Shown: positions 6,375-13,036 of the stretch, one piece after another
Layout of the letters: the number at the start of each line of letters is the position of its first letter
Position numbering within the stretch: position 1 is the stretch's first letter
From: Bacteroidota bacterium
GTDB taxonomy: Bacteria > Bacteroidota > Bacteroidia > Chitinophagales > Chitinophagaceae
Direction of reading: 5' to 3'
NCBI GenBank assembly: GCA_023423015.1
Contig: JAFAGE010000431.1
Coordinates: forward strand, 1 to 13,824
Length of the DNA: 13,824 nt
Made by a program: the position numbers and the translations under genes
Notes under the pieces: model-generated
Seen by the model: only the letters and a program-made list of their open reading frames with translations
Database searches by the model: none
Told to the model about the DNA's origin: nothing

Positions 6375-6962
6375 TCACAGGGTTTTGTTTTTAATTGTTT
6401 CTGATAGTAGAATGAGCAGGAACGGCAGGTAGTCGGCGAGTTTGATTCGCAGCAGTTTCAATGCCTTGCCCATCTGGTTTTCAACGGTTTTCACTGATAT
6501 GCCAAGCCTGGTGGCGATTTCGTGGTATTTCAACTCCTCGAAACGGCTCATCTGAAAAATCGTTCTGCACTGTTCGGGTAATTCTTTCAGGGCGATGTCG
6601 AGCTTTTGCTGCAGTTCTGAAAGTTGTACGCGCGAAGTGGCATGTGAGTCGCTGCTTTCGCCGAACGTTGCCGCATGTGCCTGGTACGATGCTTTAACTT
6701 TCTGATGTTTAATGTAGTTAAGGCTTTCGTTGTAAACAGCACGATAGAGGTATGCCGTTACCGATGTTTGTATTTCTACTATGCCTTTCTTCTCCCACAT
6801 TTTGAAAAACACATTCTGCACAACCTCTTCAGCTACGGTGTCGTTCTTCAAAATGGTAATAGCATACGCAAAAAGGCGTTTGAAATGTGATTTGAAGAGT
6901 TCCTCAAATGCGGCTTCTCCTACTTCGAAGGACGTGTAGTGCTTCGCTTCAGCGATCTCCAT
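6375..6962 (-). CDS. ECF (sigma-70 family) RNA polymerase sigma factor, FecI-like
   Basis: This 195-residue sigma factor has region 2 at ~17-85 (FEELFKSHFKRLFAYAITIL, then AEEVVQNVFFKMWEKK) and region 4 at ~125-175 (LPEQCRTIFQMSRFEELKYH, a helix-turn-helix GISVKTVENQMGKALKLLR). It matches the Bacteroidota FecI-like type that ends in a hydrophobic tail, here YLPFLLILLSE. It would direct RNA polymerase to envelope-response promoters and be held by the FecR protein encoded 17 bases downstream. I chose the ATG at 6960-6962. A GTG at 6996-6998 would add 12 residues of low family similarity; it lies 26 bases from the promoter-like motif, so it cannot be dismissed. The motif at 7025-7050 suggests autoregulation. 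Confidence 0.94.
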   Translation of the reverse strand: MEIAEAKHYTSFEVGEAAFEELFKSHFKRLFAYAITILKNDTVAEEVVQNVFFKMWEKKGIVEIQTSVTAYLYRAVYNESLNYIKHQKVKASYQAHAATFGESSDSHATSRVQLSELQQKLDIALKELPEQCRTIFQMSRFEELKYHEIATRLGISVKTVENQMGKALKLLRIKLADYLPFLLILLSETIKNKTL

Positions 6963-7024
6963 CCTGGGTTTTTGTGATGTTTGTGAGTATGTCAACACCG
7001 CTCCAAATAGTGCCTTTAACTGTA

Positions 7025-7050
7025 GACAACCGGAAACTTCTTTACCCCTA
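7025..7050 (-). promoter_or_regulatory. candidate autoregulatory promoter of the ECF sigma operon
   Basis: On the minus strand this reads TAGGGGTA, 13 bases, TTGTC, the same blocks and spacing as at 3269-3294. It lies 62 bases before the chosen sigma start and 26 bases before the alternative GTG. A separate TATTTTTG (7058-7065, minus strand) matches the housekeeping TAnnTTTG -7 element, so a basal promoter may lie just upstream. Use by the encoded sigma factor is inferred. Confidence 0.55.
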
Positions 7051-7078
7051 CGAAGCGCAAAAATAAATGGACTGCTGC

Positions 7079-7975
7079 TTATATGCGGTGTTCGCGATAA
7101 ATGAAAGCGGGCACTTCACGCTTCAGCAAGTCGATTTCGTGAGTGGAAAGCGCAGGTGTATCAAAAACCTTCAGTGCATCTTCCAGTTGCTCATGAGTGC
7201 GTATTCCCACTACGGCCGAGGTGACGGCTGGGTGTTGCAGTACGTAGCGCAATGCTACATGCGTTTTGCTTCTACCCTCAACAGCGAGCCTGGATACGGC
7301 ATCGGAAGCTTTGCGCACCGATTCTGCAGAATGTTCGAGGTATGGTTTGGCAGGTTTGTTTACCAGCAATCCCTGCGCAAGCGCGCCGCGAACAAAAACG
7401 CCCAGGTTTGCCTCTTGCAGCCAGTTTAAACATTGTTCCTCAGGTCTTCTGTCGAGCAGGCTGAATTGGATCATGTCGCTTACTATCGCTGAATTTTTTA
7501 TGAACCTGGAGATTACGTTGGGACGGATTGACGAGATGCCGTAATGCAGAATCTTTCCTTCCTGCTTTAGCTTTTCGAATGCACCCACAGTTTCTTCGAA
7601 ATTGTCGTTAATGGTTCCGCCATGGAGCTGGTAAAGGTCGATGTAATCGGTGCCTAGTCTTTTCAGGCTTTCATCTATGCATTTCAGGATGTGTTTGGCA
7701 GAAGGATTCCAATCGAGTCCACCATCGGGACGGCGAACATTGCCGGCTTTTGAAGCGATGAATACTTTTTTGCGGATCGGTTTTAAAATTTTTCCAACAA
7801 TCACCTCATTCTGGCCATCGTTGTAGATGTCGGCCGTATCGAAATAATTTACACCGGCTTCGTAGCAGCGGAGAATGATTGATCCTGCCTCTTTTTCATC
7901 CACCGGCAGCGACATACAACCAAGACTGATGCGTGAAATGTTTAAACCAGACTTTCCTGCAATGGCATATTCCAT
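7079..7975 (-). CDS. aldo/keto reductase
   Basis: This 298-residue cytosolic NAD(P)H-dependent oxidoreductase has a TIM-barrel aldo/keto reductase sequence. The catalytic tetrad is visible as Asp46 and Tyr51 (YFDTADIY), Lys76 (IASKAG) and His118 (YQLHGG). DLYQLH, ILHYGISS and VVGIRTHEQLEDAL near the C-terminus match the family, the last being the cofactor-phosphate loop. The substrate cannot be told from sequence. The ATG at 7973-7975 gives MEYAIAGKSGLNISRISLG, the standard start. It lies 13 bases after dus on the same strand and is probably co-transcribed with it. The ECF sigma operon starts ~80 bases downstream of its stop, also on the same strand, with its own promoter-like motif between, and no terminator hairpin was seen. 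Confidence 0.95.
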   Translation of the reverse strand: MEYAIAGKSGLNISRISLGCMSLPVDEKEAGSIILRCYEAGVNYFDTADIYNDGQNEVIVGKILKPIRKKVFIASKAGNVRRPDGGLDWNPSAKHILKCIDESLKRLGTDYIDLYQLHGGTINDNFEETVGAFEKLKQEGKILHYGISSIRPNVISRFIKNSAIVSDMIQFSLLDRRPEEQCLNWLQEANLGVFVRGALAQGLLVNKPAKPYLEHSAESVRKASDAVSRLAVEGRSKTHVALRYVLQHPAVTSAVVGIRTHEQLEDALKVFDTPALSTHEIDLLKREVPAFIYREHRI

Positions 7976-7988
7976 ATGCCGAAGTTAG

Positions 7989-9026
7989 CTACACTGCACA
8001 TTTCTCATGATAGTTTTCGAGAACGATGGCAGATTTCTGGAATTCAAAGCCTGCATAACGCACAACTATTTCGTCGAGCACCGATTCTATTTCAGGCAAT
8101 TCTTTCAGCGTAACGAGCTTACTGCGATATTCTTTGATGTTGGGAAGACCTTTGAGATAGTTGGCATAATGCCTTCTCATTTCGAGAATTCCTACAACAG
8201 GACCCTTCCACTCGAAAGAACGATGAAGATGGCGACGGCAAACCTCTATGCGTTGTTCAATAGTTGGAGGAGGAAGATGCTCCCCGGTTTTCGCGTAGTG
8301 CCGTATTTCATTAAATATCCATGGATACCCGATAGCGGCACGGCCGATCATTATACCATCTACTCCATACCTGTTTTTGTATTCCAGCGCTTTTTCCGGT
8401 GAATCAATGTCGCCGTTGCCAAATATTGGAATCCTGATTCGCGGGTTGTTTTTCACTTCGCCGATCAGCGTCCAATCTGCAGATCCCTTATACATTTGCA
8501 TCCTCGTGCGGCCATGAATAGCTAATGCTTTTATGCCAACATCCTGGAGGCGTTCGGCTACTTCCACTATATTTTTCGAGTCGCTATCCCACCCTAACCT
8601 TGTTTTCACGGTAACCGGTAAGGTGGTCGATTTCACAACGGCCTCGGTAAGCCGCACCATTAAGGGGAGGTCTTTTAACACGCCAGCGCCGGCTCCTTTA
8701 CATGCTACCTTTTTCACGGGGCAGCCAAAGTTTATGTCGAGCAGGTCGGGATTGGTTACCTCAACAATTTTGGCAGCAAGCGAAAGACTGTCTTCGTCGC
8801 CGCCGAAAATCTGGATGCCTATCGGCTTTTCGTAATCGAATATGTCGAGTTTCCGGCGGCTCTTGATGGCGTCGCGGATCAATCCTTCCGACGAAATGAA
8901 CTCGGTGTACATCAGGTCGGCACCATTGTCTTTACAAACAGCCCTGAACGGAGGATCACTCACATCTTCCATCGGCGCGAGCAGAAGCGGAAAATCGGGG
9001 AGTGATATGTTGCCAATGTTGATCAT
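7989..9026 (-). CDS. dusB: tRNA-dihydrouridine synthase (DusB-like)
   Basis: This 345-residue flavoenzyme reduces specific uridines in the tRNA D-loop to dihydrouridine using FMN and NADPH. The N-terminal LLLAPMEDVSDPPFR and TEFISSEGL are the FMN-binding start of the TIM barrel. Cys102 in DINFGCPVKKV is the proposed catalytic cysteine. KTRLGWD, HGRTRMQMYKGSADW and GNGDI ... GIMIGRAAIGYPWIF are further Dus signatures, and the C-terminal helical domain is present. Bacteroidota usually carry a DusB-type enzyme, but the exact target uridine is not certain. I chose the ATG at 9024-9026 (MINIGNISLP); the longer frame starts at a TTG and adds 21 residues outside the family. It diverges from the CPBP protease gene, with an 83-base shared upstream region, and is followed 13 bases later by the aldo/keto reductase. 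Confidence 0.94.
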   Translation of the reverse strand: MINIGNISLPDFPLLLAPMEDVSDPPFRAVCKDNGADLMYTEFISSEGLIRDAIKSRRKLDIFDYEKPIGIQIFGGDEDSLSLAAKIVEVTNPDLLDINFGCPVKKVACKGAGAGVLKDLPLMVRLTEAVVKSTTLPVTVKTRLGWDSDSKNIVEVAERLQDVGIKALAIHGRTRMQMYKGSADWTLIGEVKNNPRIRIPIFGNGDIDSPEKALEYKNRYGVDGIMIGRAAIGYPWIFNEIRHYAKTGEHLPPPTIEQRIEVCRRHLHRSFEWKGPVVGILEMRRHYANYLKGLPNIKEYRSKLVTLKELPEIESVLDEIVVRYAGFEFQKSAIVLENYHEKCAV

Positions 9027-9086
9027 GAGTTTCAAAGGGGCATACGCGAGCCTGAATGTGAATGCGTATCTTGTTGAAAAATCCTG

Positions 9087-9094
9087 CAAATTTA
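9087..9094 (-). promoter_or_regulatory. candidate -7 element (TAAATTTG) for dusB
   Basis: On the minus strand this is a perfect match to the Bacteroidota -7 consensus TAnnTTTG, 60 bases before the dusB ATG. A -33 TTTG at the usual distance is not evident, so the call rests on one element. Confidence 0.35.
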
Positions 9095-9109
9095 CACTTA
9101 TTTGCCTTT

Positions 9110-10030
9110 ATGATAGGTCATCTACGCGTTAAATCTCCCTGGTCGCAGCTCGGTATCTTTCTTGGATTGTTCGGTGCTGCTTTCTTTACAGCTTCTTTGC
9201 TAATGGCCATCATGGTGCTGGCTAAAGGCTTGCCGGTCAACGAGATTTCTTCGGCCGACTGGTCGGATCCCCGGATGTTAGCTACAATGAAGCTTGCCCA
9301 GGCAATTTCGTCGGTGATCATTTTCCTGCTGCCTGCCCTCGCGTTTGCCTTTATCTGTTTTACCGGCAAGCACCTGAAATTCCTGGGATTAACAAAGCCG
9401 GTGAATAACATGACCTACCTGTTGGCTACGCGTTGTATCCTGGCCGCATTTCCGTTTGTGATGTGGTTGGGTGAGATCAACCAACTGATTCCGCTCCCGA
9501 AGTGGATGACCGCGCTTGAAGAAGACGCTACTAAACAGTTGCAGGCGTTCCTGAAGGCGGATGGAATCGGCGATATCATCATCAATGTGATTATTATCGC
9601 CGTTTTACCTGCATTCTGCGAAGAGATTTGTTTCAGGGGAGCGCTTCAACGCATCATCATCAATATTGCGCGGAGCCCCTGGGCAGGTATAATCATTACT
9701 TCAATATTCTTCTCTGCCCTGCACCTTCAGTTCCAGGGTTTTCTGCCTCGTATGTTCCTCGGAGTAATTCTCGGGGCAATATATTGGTACAGCGGCAGCC
9801 TCTGGCCCAGCATTGTGGCGCACTTTGTGAACAATGCGGTGCAGGTGGTGGGAGTTTCGTTTGCGCCGGAGTATATCGAAAAAAATCCCTCTGTCCCGGT
9901 ACTGGCAGCACTCGTGAGTGGCATTATTGTGGTGGCGGCTCTGTGGAGATTTAAATCTGTTTCCACAGTAACGTATGAAAAAGTGTATGAACCCGATGAA
10001 CTTAACAGAAACAATCAATACCTCGCTTAA
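9110..10030 (+). CDS. CPBP family intramembrane glutamic endopeptidase (CAAX/Abi protease)
   Basis: This 306-residue polytopic membrane protein has all three motifs of the CPBP (Abi) intramembrane protease family. These are EExxxR at Glu171-Glu172-Arg176 (CEEICFRGALQR), FxxxH at 201-205 (FSALH) and HxxxN at 238-242 (HFVNN). Hydrophobic segments cover ~13-38, 63-85, 102-120, 155-170, 190-208, 215-235 and 260-280. Family members cleave prenylated or other membrane-embedded peptides, but bacterial substrates are mostly unknown, and the sequence does not show this one's. I chose the ATG at 9110. An upstream ATG at 9062 adds 16 residues and would leave only 35 bases to the divergent dusB start. 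Nine bases downstream cdsA begins on the same strand, so the two are probably co-transcribed. Confidence 0.92.
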   Translation: MIGHLRVKSPWSQLGIFLGLFGAAFFTASLLMAIMVLAKGLPVNEISSADWSDPRMLATMKLAQAISSVIIFLLPALAFAFICFTGKHLKFLGLTKPVNNMTYLLATRCILAAFPFVMWLGEINQLIPLPKWMTALEEDATKQLQAFLKADGIGDIIINVIIIAVLPAFCEEICFRGALQRIIINIARSPWAGIIITSIFFSALHLQFQGFLPRMFLGVILGAIYWYSGSLWPSIVAHFVNNAVQVVGVSFAPEYIEKNPSVPVLAALVSGIIVVAALWRFKSVSTVTYEKVYEPDELNRNNQYLA

Positions 10031-10039
10031 GCCACGCTC

Positions 10040-10909
10040 ATGGCCTTAAACGCAACAACATTCAGAACCCGTTCCGCTACTGCCGTACTTTTTGTGGTGG
10101 TGATGCTTGCGGGCCTGCTAATCAGCCACTGGACGTACTTTATATTATTTAGTGTAATCCATTTTGGATGCTGGTTCGAATACCAGAAAATCGTCGGGGC
10201 CATTGATCCCGCATACAAAAACATTTCTCCATTTCATCGATACGGAATAATGCTGGCGGGCTGGTGCATTATGTTGTACTTCACCAACAACCATTTCCGC
10301 TTTGGCGATTTTGTATTACATCCGGTAGGGTGGTGGCTGGTTCTGCTGTTTGCTTTCCTGCTACCAATAACCGAATTGTTATTCACCAACAACATAGTTC
10401 CCAGGAATATTGCATTTTCCGCAGCCGGCGTGATGTACATCTCGGTTCCATGCGGATTGATGATAGACCTGCTGATATTTCCGTCGCTGCCCTTCCTGTC
10501 AACCCCATTACTGCCGCTGGTTATCATTGCGTGTATGTGGATCAACGATACGATGGCCTATATAGTCGGTTCACTGATCGGCAAGACGCCACTCTCGCCC
10601 ATTTCTCCTAAAAAAACATGGGAAGGAACAGTTGGAGGGATAATACTATGTGTAACCGCAGTTTCAATTGCCAGCTACTATATTCCCGTTCTTCGCGATA
10701 TCAATTTTATTCACTGGCTCATGATTTCGCTGATAGCTTCTGTAACAGGCACTTTGGGGGACTTGCTGGAAAGTAAATTGAAAAGAATGGCAGGAGTTAA
10801 GGATAGCGGAACCATCATGCCGGGGCATGGCGGATTTCTCGACCGTTTCGATTCATTATTGATAGCCGTGCCATTTGTGTGGCTGTATGTTGAAGTATTT
10901 TTAAGGTGA
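10040..10909 (+). CDS. cdsA: phosphatidate cytidylyltransferase
   Basis: This 289-residue inner-membrane enzyme makes CDP-diacylglycerol from phosphatidic acid and CTP, the precursor of all major bacterial phospholipids. The complete CdsA signature lies at residues 245-271: SKLKRMAGVKDSGTI followed by MPGHGGFLDRFD, with the metal-binding aspartates. WINDTMAYIVG (167-177) and SPKKTWEGTVGG (189-200) are two further conserved blocks. The protein is hydrophobic throughout, with about eight predicted transmembrane helices, and its length is normal. The ATG at 10040 follows the protease stop by nine bases. psd lies 35 bases downstream, so precursor synthesis and the last step of phosphatidylethanolamine synthesis are encoded together. 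A phosphatidylserine synthase gene is not in the window. Confidence 0.97.
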   Translation: MALNATTFRTRSATAVLFVVVMLAGLLISHWTYFILFSVIHFGCWFEYQKIVGAIDPAYKNISPFHRYGIMLAGWCIMLYFTNNHFRFGDFVLHPVGWWLVLLFAFLLPITELLFTNNIVPRNIAFSAAGVMYISVPCGLMIDLLIFPSLPFLSTPLLPLVIIACMWINDTMAYIVGSLIGKTPLSPISPKKTWEGTVGGIILCVTAVSIASYYIPVLRDINFIHWLMISLIASVTGTLGDLLESKLKRMAGVKDSGTIMPGHGGFLDRFDSLLIAVPFVWLYVEVFLR

Positions 10910-10920
10910 GGGGTATAGCC

Positions 10921-10928
10921 TAAATTTG
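10921..10928 (+). promoter_or_regulatory. candidate -7 element (TAAATTTG) for psd
   Basis: A perfect TAnnTTTG match lies 16 bases before the psd ATG, in the 35-base gap after cdsA. TTTT at 10898-10901 is a 3-of-4 match to the -33 TTTG at the expected distance. It may give psd its own transcript in addition to read-through from cdsA. It is unproven. Confidence 0.35.
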
Positions 10929-10944
10929 CCGTTAATTTAATAGC

Positions 10945-11643
10945 ATGACAATTCACAGGGAAGGAATACAGACGATCGTTTTTACAGCTATTCTATTTGG
11001 AGTAATTAATATCGCCTCCTTCTTTTTTCTTAGCTACAATTATCCGTGGCTAAGCTGGTCGATATTCCTGGTTACCATTGCCCTGTGGTTATTCGTCATT
11101 TCGTTTTTCAGAATTCCGAAGCGGCAACTGGTGCTCGGAGAAGATACAGTAGTTTGCCCTGCCGACGGGAAGGTAGTGGTGATAGAAGAGGCCTACGATG
11201 ATGAATATTTTAAGGAAAAACGTTTACAGGTTTCCATATTCATGAGTCCGGCAAATGTTCACCAGAATCGCAATCCTGTTAGTGGCGAAGTGGTGTACAA
11301 TCAATATCACAGGGGCAAATACCTCGTAGCCTGGCATCCGAAATCATCAACTGAAAACGAGCGGCATAGCGTGGTGATTAAAAATCAGAATGCGGAAGTG
11401 CTGGTGAAGCAGATTGCCGGAGCAGTTGCGAGAAGGATCGTCAATTACCTTAAGGTAGGGCAGCGGGTGGAACAGGGCGCTGAGATGGGCTTCATCAAGT
11501 TTGGAAGCCGCGTGGATGTATTGCTCCCGCTCGGTACAAAAGTTGAAGTTCAGCTAAATCAGAATGTTACCGCTGGTATAACGGTATTGGCCCGCTTCGA
11601 TCAGAAGATGGTGGAAAGTTCTGTTATGGAAGTTACCGTGTAG
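10945..11643 (+). CDS. psd: phosphatidylserine decarboxylase (short form)
   Basis: This 232-residue pyruvoyl enzyme decarboxylates phosphatidylserine to phosphatidylethanolamine at the inner membrane. Residues ~8-32 and ~36-56 are N-terminal hydrophobic segments. CPADGKV (71-77), SPANVHQNRNPVSG (101-114) and ENERHS (137-142) are conserved family blocks. The self-cleavage site is FGS at 186-188, where Ser188 would become the pyruvoyl group. This is the compact Psd type found in many Bacteroidota and in archaea, shorter than the E. coli enzyme. The ATG at 10945 is the first Met of the frame. The final 43 bases (11601-11643) are also the 3' end of the opposed HAD phosphatase gene. It is probably co-transcribed with cdsA, possibly with an internal promoter. 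Confidence 0.95.
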   Translation: MTIHREGIQTIVFTAILFGVINIASFFFLSYNYPWLSWSIFLVTIALWLFVISFFRIPKRQLVLGEDTVVCPADGKVVVIEEAYDDEYFKEKRLQVSIFMSPANVHQNRNPVSGEVVYNQYHRGKYLVAWHPKSSTENERHSVVIKNQNAEVLVKQIAGAVARRIVNYLKVGQRVEQGAEMGFIKFGSRVDVLLPLGTKVEVQLNQNVTAGITVLARFDQKMVESSVMEVTV

Positions 11644-12296
11644 GTGGGGTTTTCGGAACAATCGACACAAAGGTGGTTTACATATACCTGGTCCCACCCT
11701 GCATTTCTCGCGCCGATTATATCCACTTCGATGCTGTCGCCGATCATAATACTATGATGATGTAATGCGGCTGCTTTTTTCAATGCAAAGTCGAAGATTT
11801 CGCGTTTGGGTTTTATACTGTTGCTACCTTCTGATGTAATTACTTCAATAAAAAAACGATCGATGCCACTGTTGCGCAGCTTGCAATGCTGCGTCTCTTC
11901 AAATCCATTGGTGATCAGGTGGAGCTTATAACCTTTATCGGTAAGGTATTGCAACGTGTTCACCGTTCCTGGAAAAAGAATGTTCCTGGTGGGAAGCATT
12001 TCCATGAACCGTGAGCCCAGCTTTTCTGCGAGTGACTCATCGCCAATTTTAAAGTCCATTAATGCACTACGCATCCGCTTAACGCGTAATTCATCTGCAC
12101 GGATTTCTCCTTTGCGATAGCGGTCCCACAATATTTCATTATGAAGGATGTATGAGTCGTAAAAAAGGTCAAAATTGTGAACGCCTGCTTTCTCCAATCC
12201 AAGTTCATCGTATAGTTCTGCGAGCGACGACCGTGCATTTGCATTGTAATCCCAGAGGGTGTGGTCGAGGTCGAAGAACAGGTGCCGGTACTTCAT
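11601..12296 (-). CDS. yjjG: YjjG-family HAD phosphatase (noncanonical pyrimidine nucleotidase)
   Basis: This 231-residue cytosolic HAD hydrolase matches the YjjG group, 5'-nucleotidases that remove noncanonical pyrimidine nucleotides. Motif I is FFDLDHTLWD (Asp9 nucleophile, Asp11 acid/base). Motif II is LITNG with Thr129. The motif III lysine lies in IKPKREIF (~162-164), and motif IV is MIGDSIEVDIIGA with Asp187 and Asp192. The helical cap spans ~17-90. I chose the ATG at 12294-12296 (MKYRHLFFDLDHTLWD); the longer frame starts at a GTG with nine unlikely residues. It diverges from the SDR gene with only 38 bases between starts, and overlaps psd tail to tail by 43 bases. The exact substrate is inferred from the family. 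Confidence 0.9.
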   Translation of the reverse strand: MKYRHLFFDLDHTLWDYNANARSSLAELYDELGLEKAGVHNFDLFYDSYILHNEILWDRYRKGEIRADELRVKRMRSALMDFKIGDESLAEKLGSRFMEMLPTRNILFPGTVNTLQYLTDKGYKLHLITNGFEETQHCKLRNSGIDRFFIEVITSEGSNSIKPKREIFDFALKKAAALHHHSIMIGDSIEVDIIGARNAGWDQVYVNHLCVDCSENPTYTVTSITELSTIF

Positions 12297-12300
12297 CAGG

Positions 12301-12308
12301 CAAAAATA
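12301..12308 (-). promoter_or_regulatory. candidate -7 element (TATTTTTG) for the HAD phosphatase
   Basis: A perfect TAnnTTTG match on the minus strand ends only four bases before the HAD ATG. If used, transcription would start at or next to the start codon, giving a leaderless or near-leaderless mRNA. No good -33 TTTG was found. Confidence 0.3.
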
Positions 12309-12334
12309 GCCTATATTCGACACCTTGCTTTGTT

Positions 12335-13036
12335 ATGAATATAGTAATCACCGGAGCATCGAAGGGAATCGGAAAAGCAATAGCAGAAAAGTTTGCAACG
12401 CAGGGGTATTCCGTTTATCTATGTGCCAGGAACGAAGAGCACCTTTCATCAACAGCGGAGGAAATCGCCCGTAAAAATCCTTCAGTAGCCGTTCATCACA
12501 TGAGCTGCGACGTTTCACAAAAAAGTGAGGTGTACAGGTTTGCAGACTGGGTACTTTCACATACCGGTACTCCGTCCATCCTTGTGAATAATGCAGGCAT
12601 TTATGAACCCGGGCATGTGCACGAGGAAGACGATGGTGTATTGGAGCGTTTGATGGCAATAAATGTTTATAGTGCATATTATTTAAGCAGAAAGCTACTT
12701 CCGGCAATGATGAAGGCACGAAGTGGGCACATATTCAATATGTGTTCCATAGCATCGTTGCAGGCTTATCAAAATGGCGGATCGTATAGCATTACCAAAC
12801 ATGCACTTTCAGGCCTGTCGGCAAATCTCCGGCACGAGATGAAGCAATATGGCATAAAGGTGACTTCAGTTTTTCCCGGTGCTGTATATACCGACTCATG
12901 GAGCAGCTCGGGAGTTTCGGAAGACAGGATCATGAAGCCGGAAGATATTTCCGAATTAATTTTTACGACATCCCGGCTTTCGGCGCAGGCCTGCGTAGAA
13001 GAAATTGTGGTAAGACCCCAATTAGGCGATTTATGA
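12335..13036 (+). CDS. SDR family NAD(P)-dependent oxidoreductase
   Basis: This 233-residue classical short-chain dehydrogenase/reductase has a Rossmann fold. The cofactor motif TGASKGIG lies at 6-13, the NNAG motif at 85-88, and Asn110, Ser138 and YSITK (Tyr151, Lys155) complete the catalytic tetrad. The PG motif follows at 181-182. Cys30-Ala31-Arg32 after the second strand has an Arg that often favours NADP. The substrate is not evident. The ATG at 12335 (MNIVITGASKGIG) is the clear start; a frame extending upstream to 12152 only shadows the HAD gene. Its TGA overlaps the batD ATG by four bases (ATGA), so the two genes are almost certainly translationally coupled. TATATTCG at 12312-12319 is one mismatch from the -7 consensus and could be its promoter. 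Confidence 0.95.
   Translation: MNIVITGASKGIGKAIAEKFATQGYSVYLCARNEEHLSSTAEEIARKNPSVAVHHMSCDVSQKSEVYRFADWVLSHTGTPSILVNNAGIYEPGHVHEEDDGVLERLMAINVYSAYYLSRKLLPAMMKARSGHIFNMCSIASLQAYQNGGSYSITKHALSGLSANLRHEMKQYGIKVTSVFPGAVYTDSWSSSGVSEDRIMKPEDISELIFTTSRLSAQACVEEIVVRPQLGDL

Noticed and set aside
9027..9089. TTG-start extension of dusB
   Set aside because: It adds 21 residues ahead of the standard Dus start and covers the candidate -7 element.
10909..10915. Third AGGGGTA, upstream of psd
   Set aside because: No TTGTC lies 13 bases downstream, so it does not match the two-block motif; the adjacent TAAATTTG is a better promoter candidate.
12152..12334. N-terminal extension of the SDR frame
   Set aside because: It shadows the opposed HAD gene, and the SDR family begins exactly at the ATG at 12335 with the cofactor-binding motif.
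12402..12408. AGGGGTA within the SDR gene
   Set aside because: It is inside coding sequence and lacks the second block at the right spacing.
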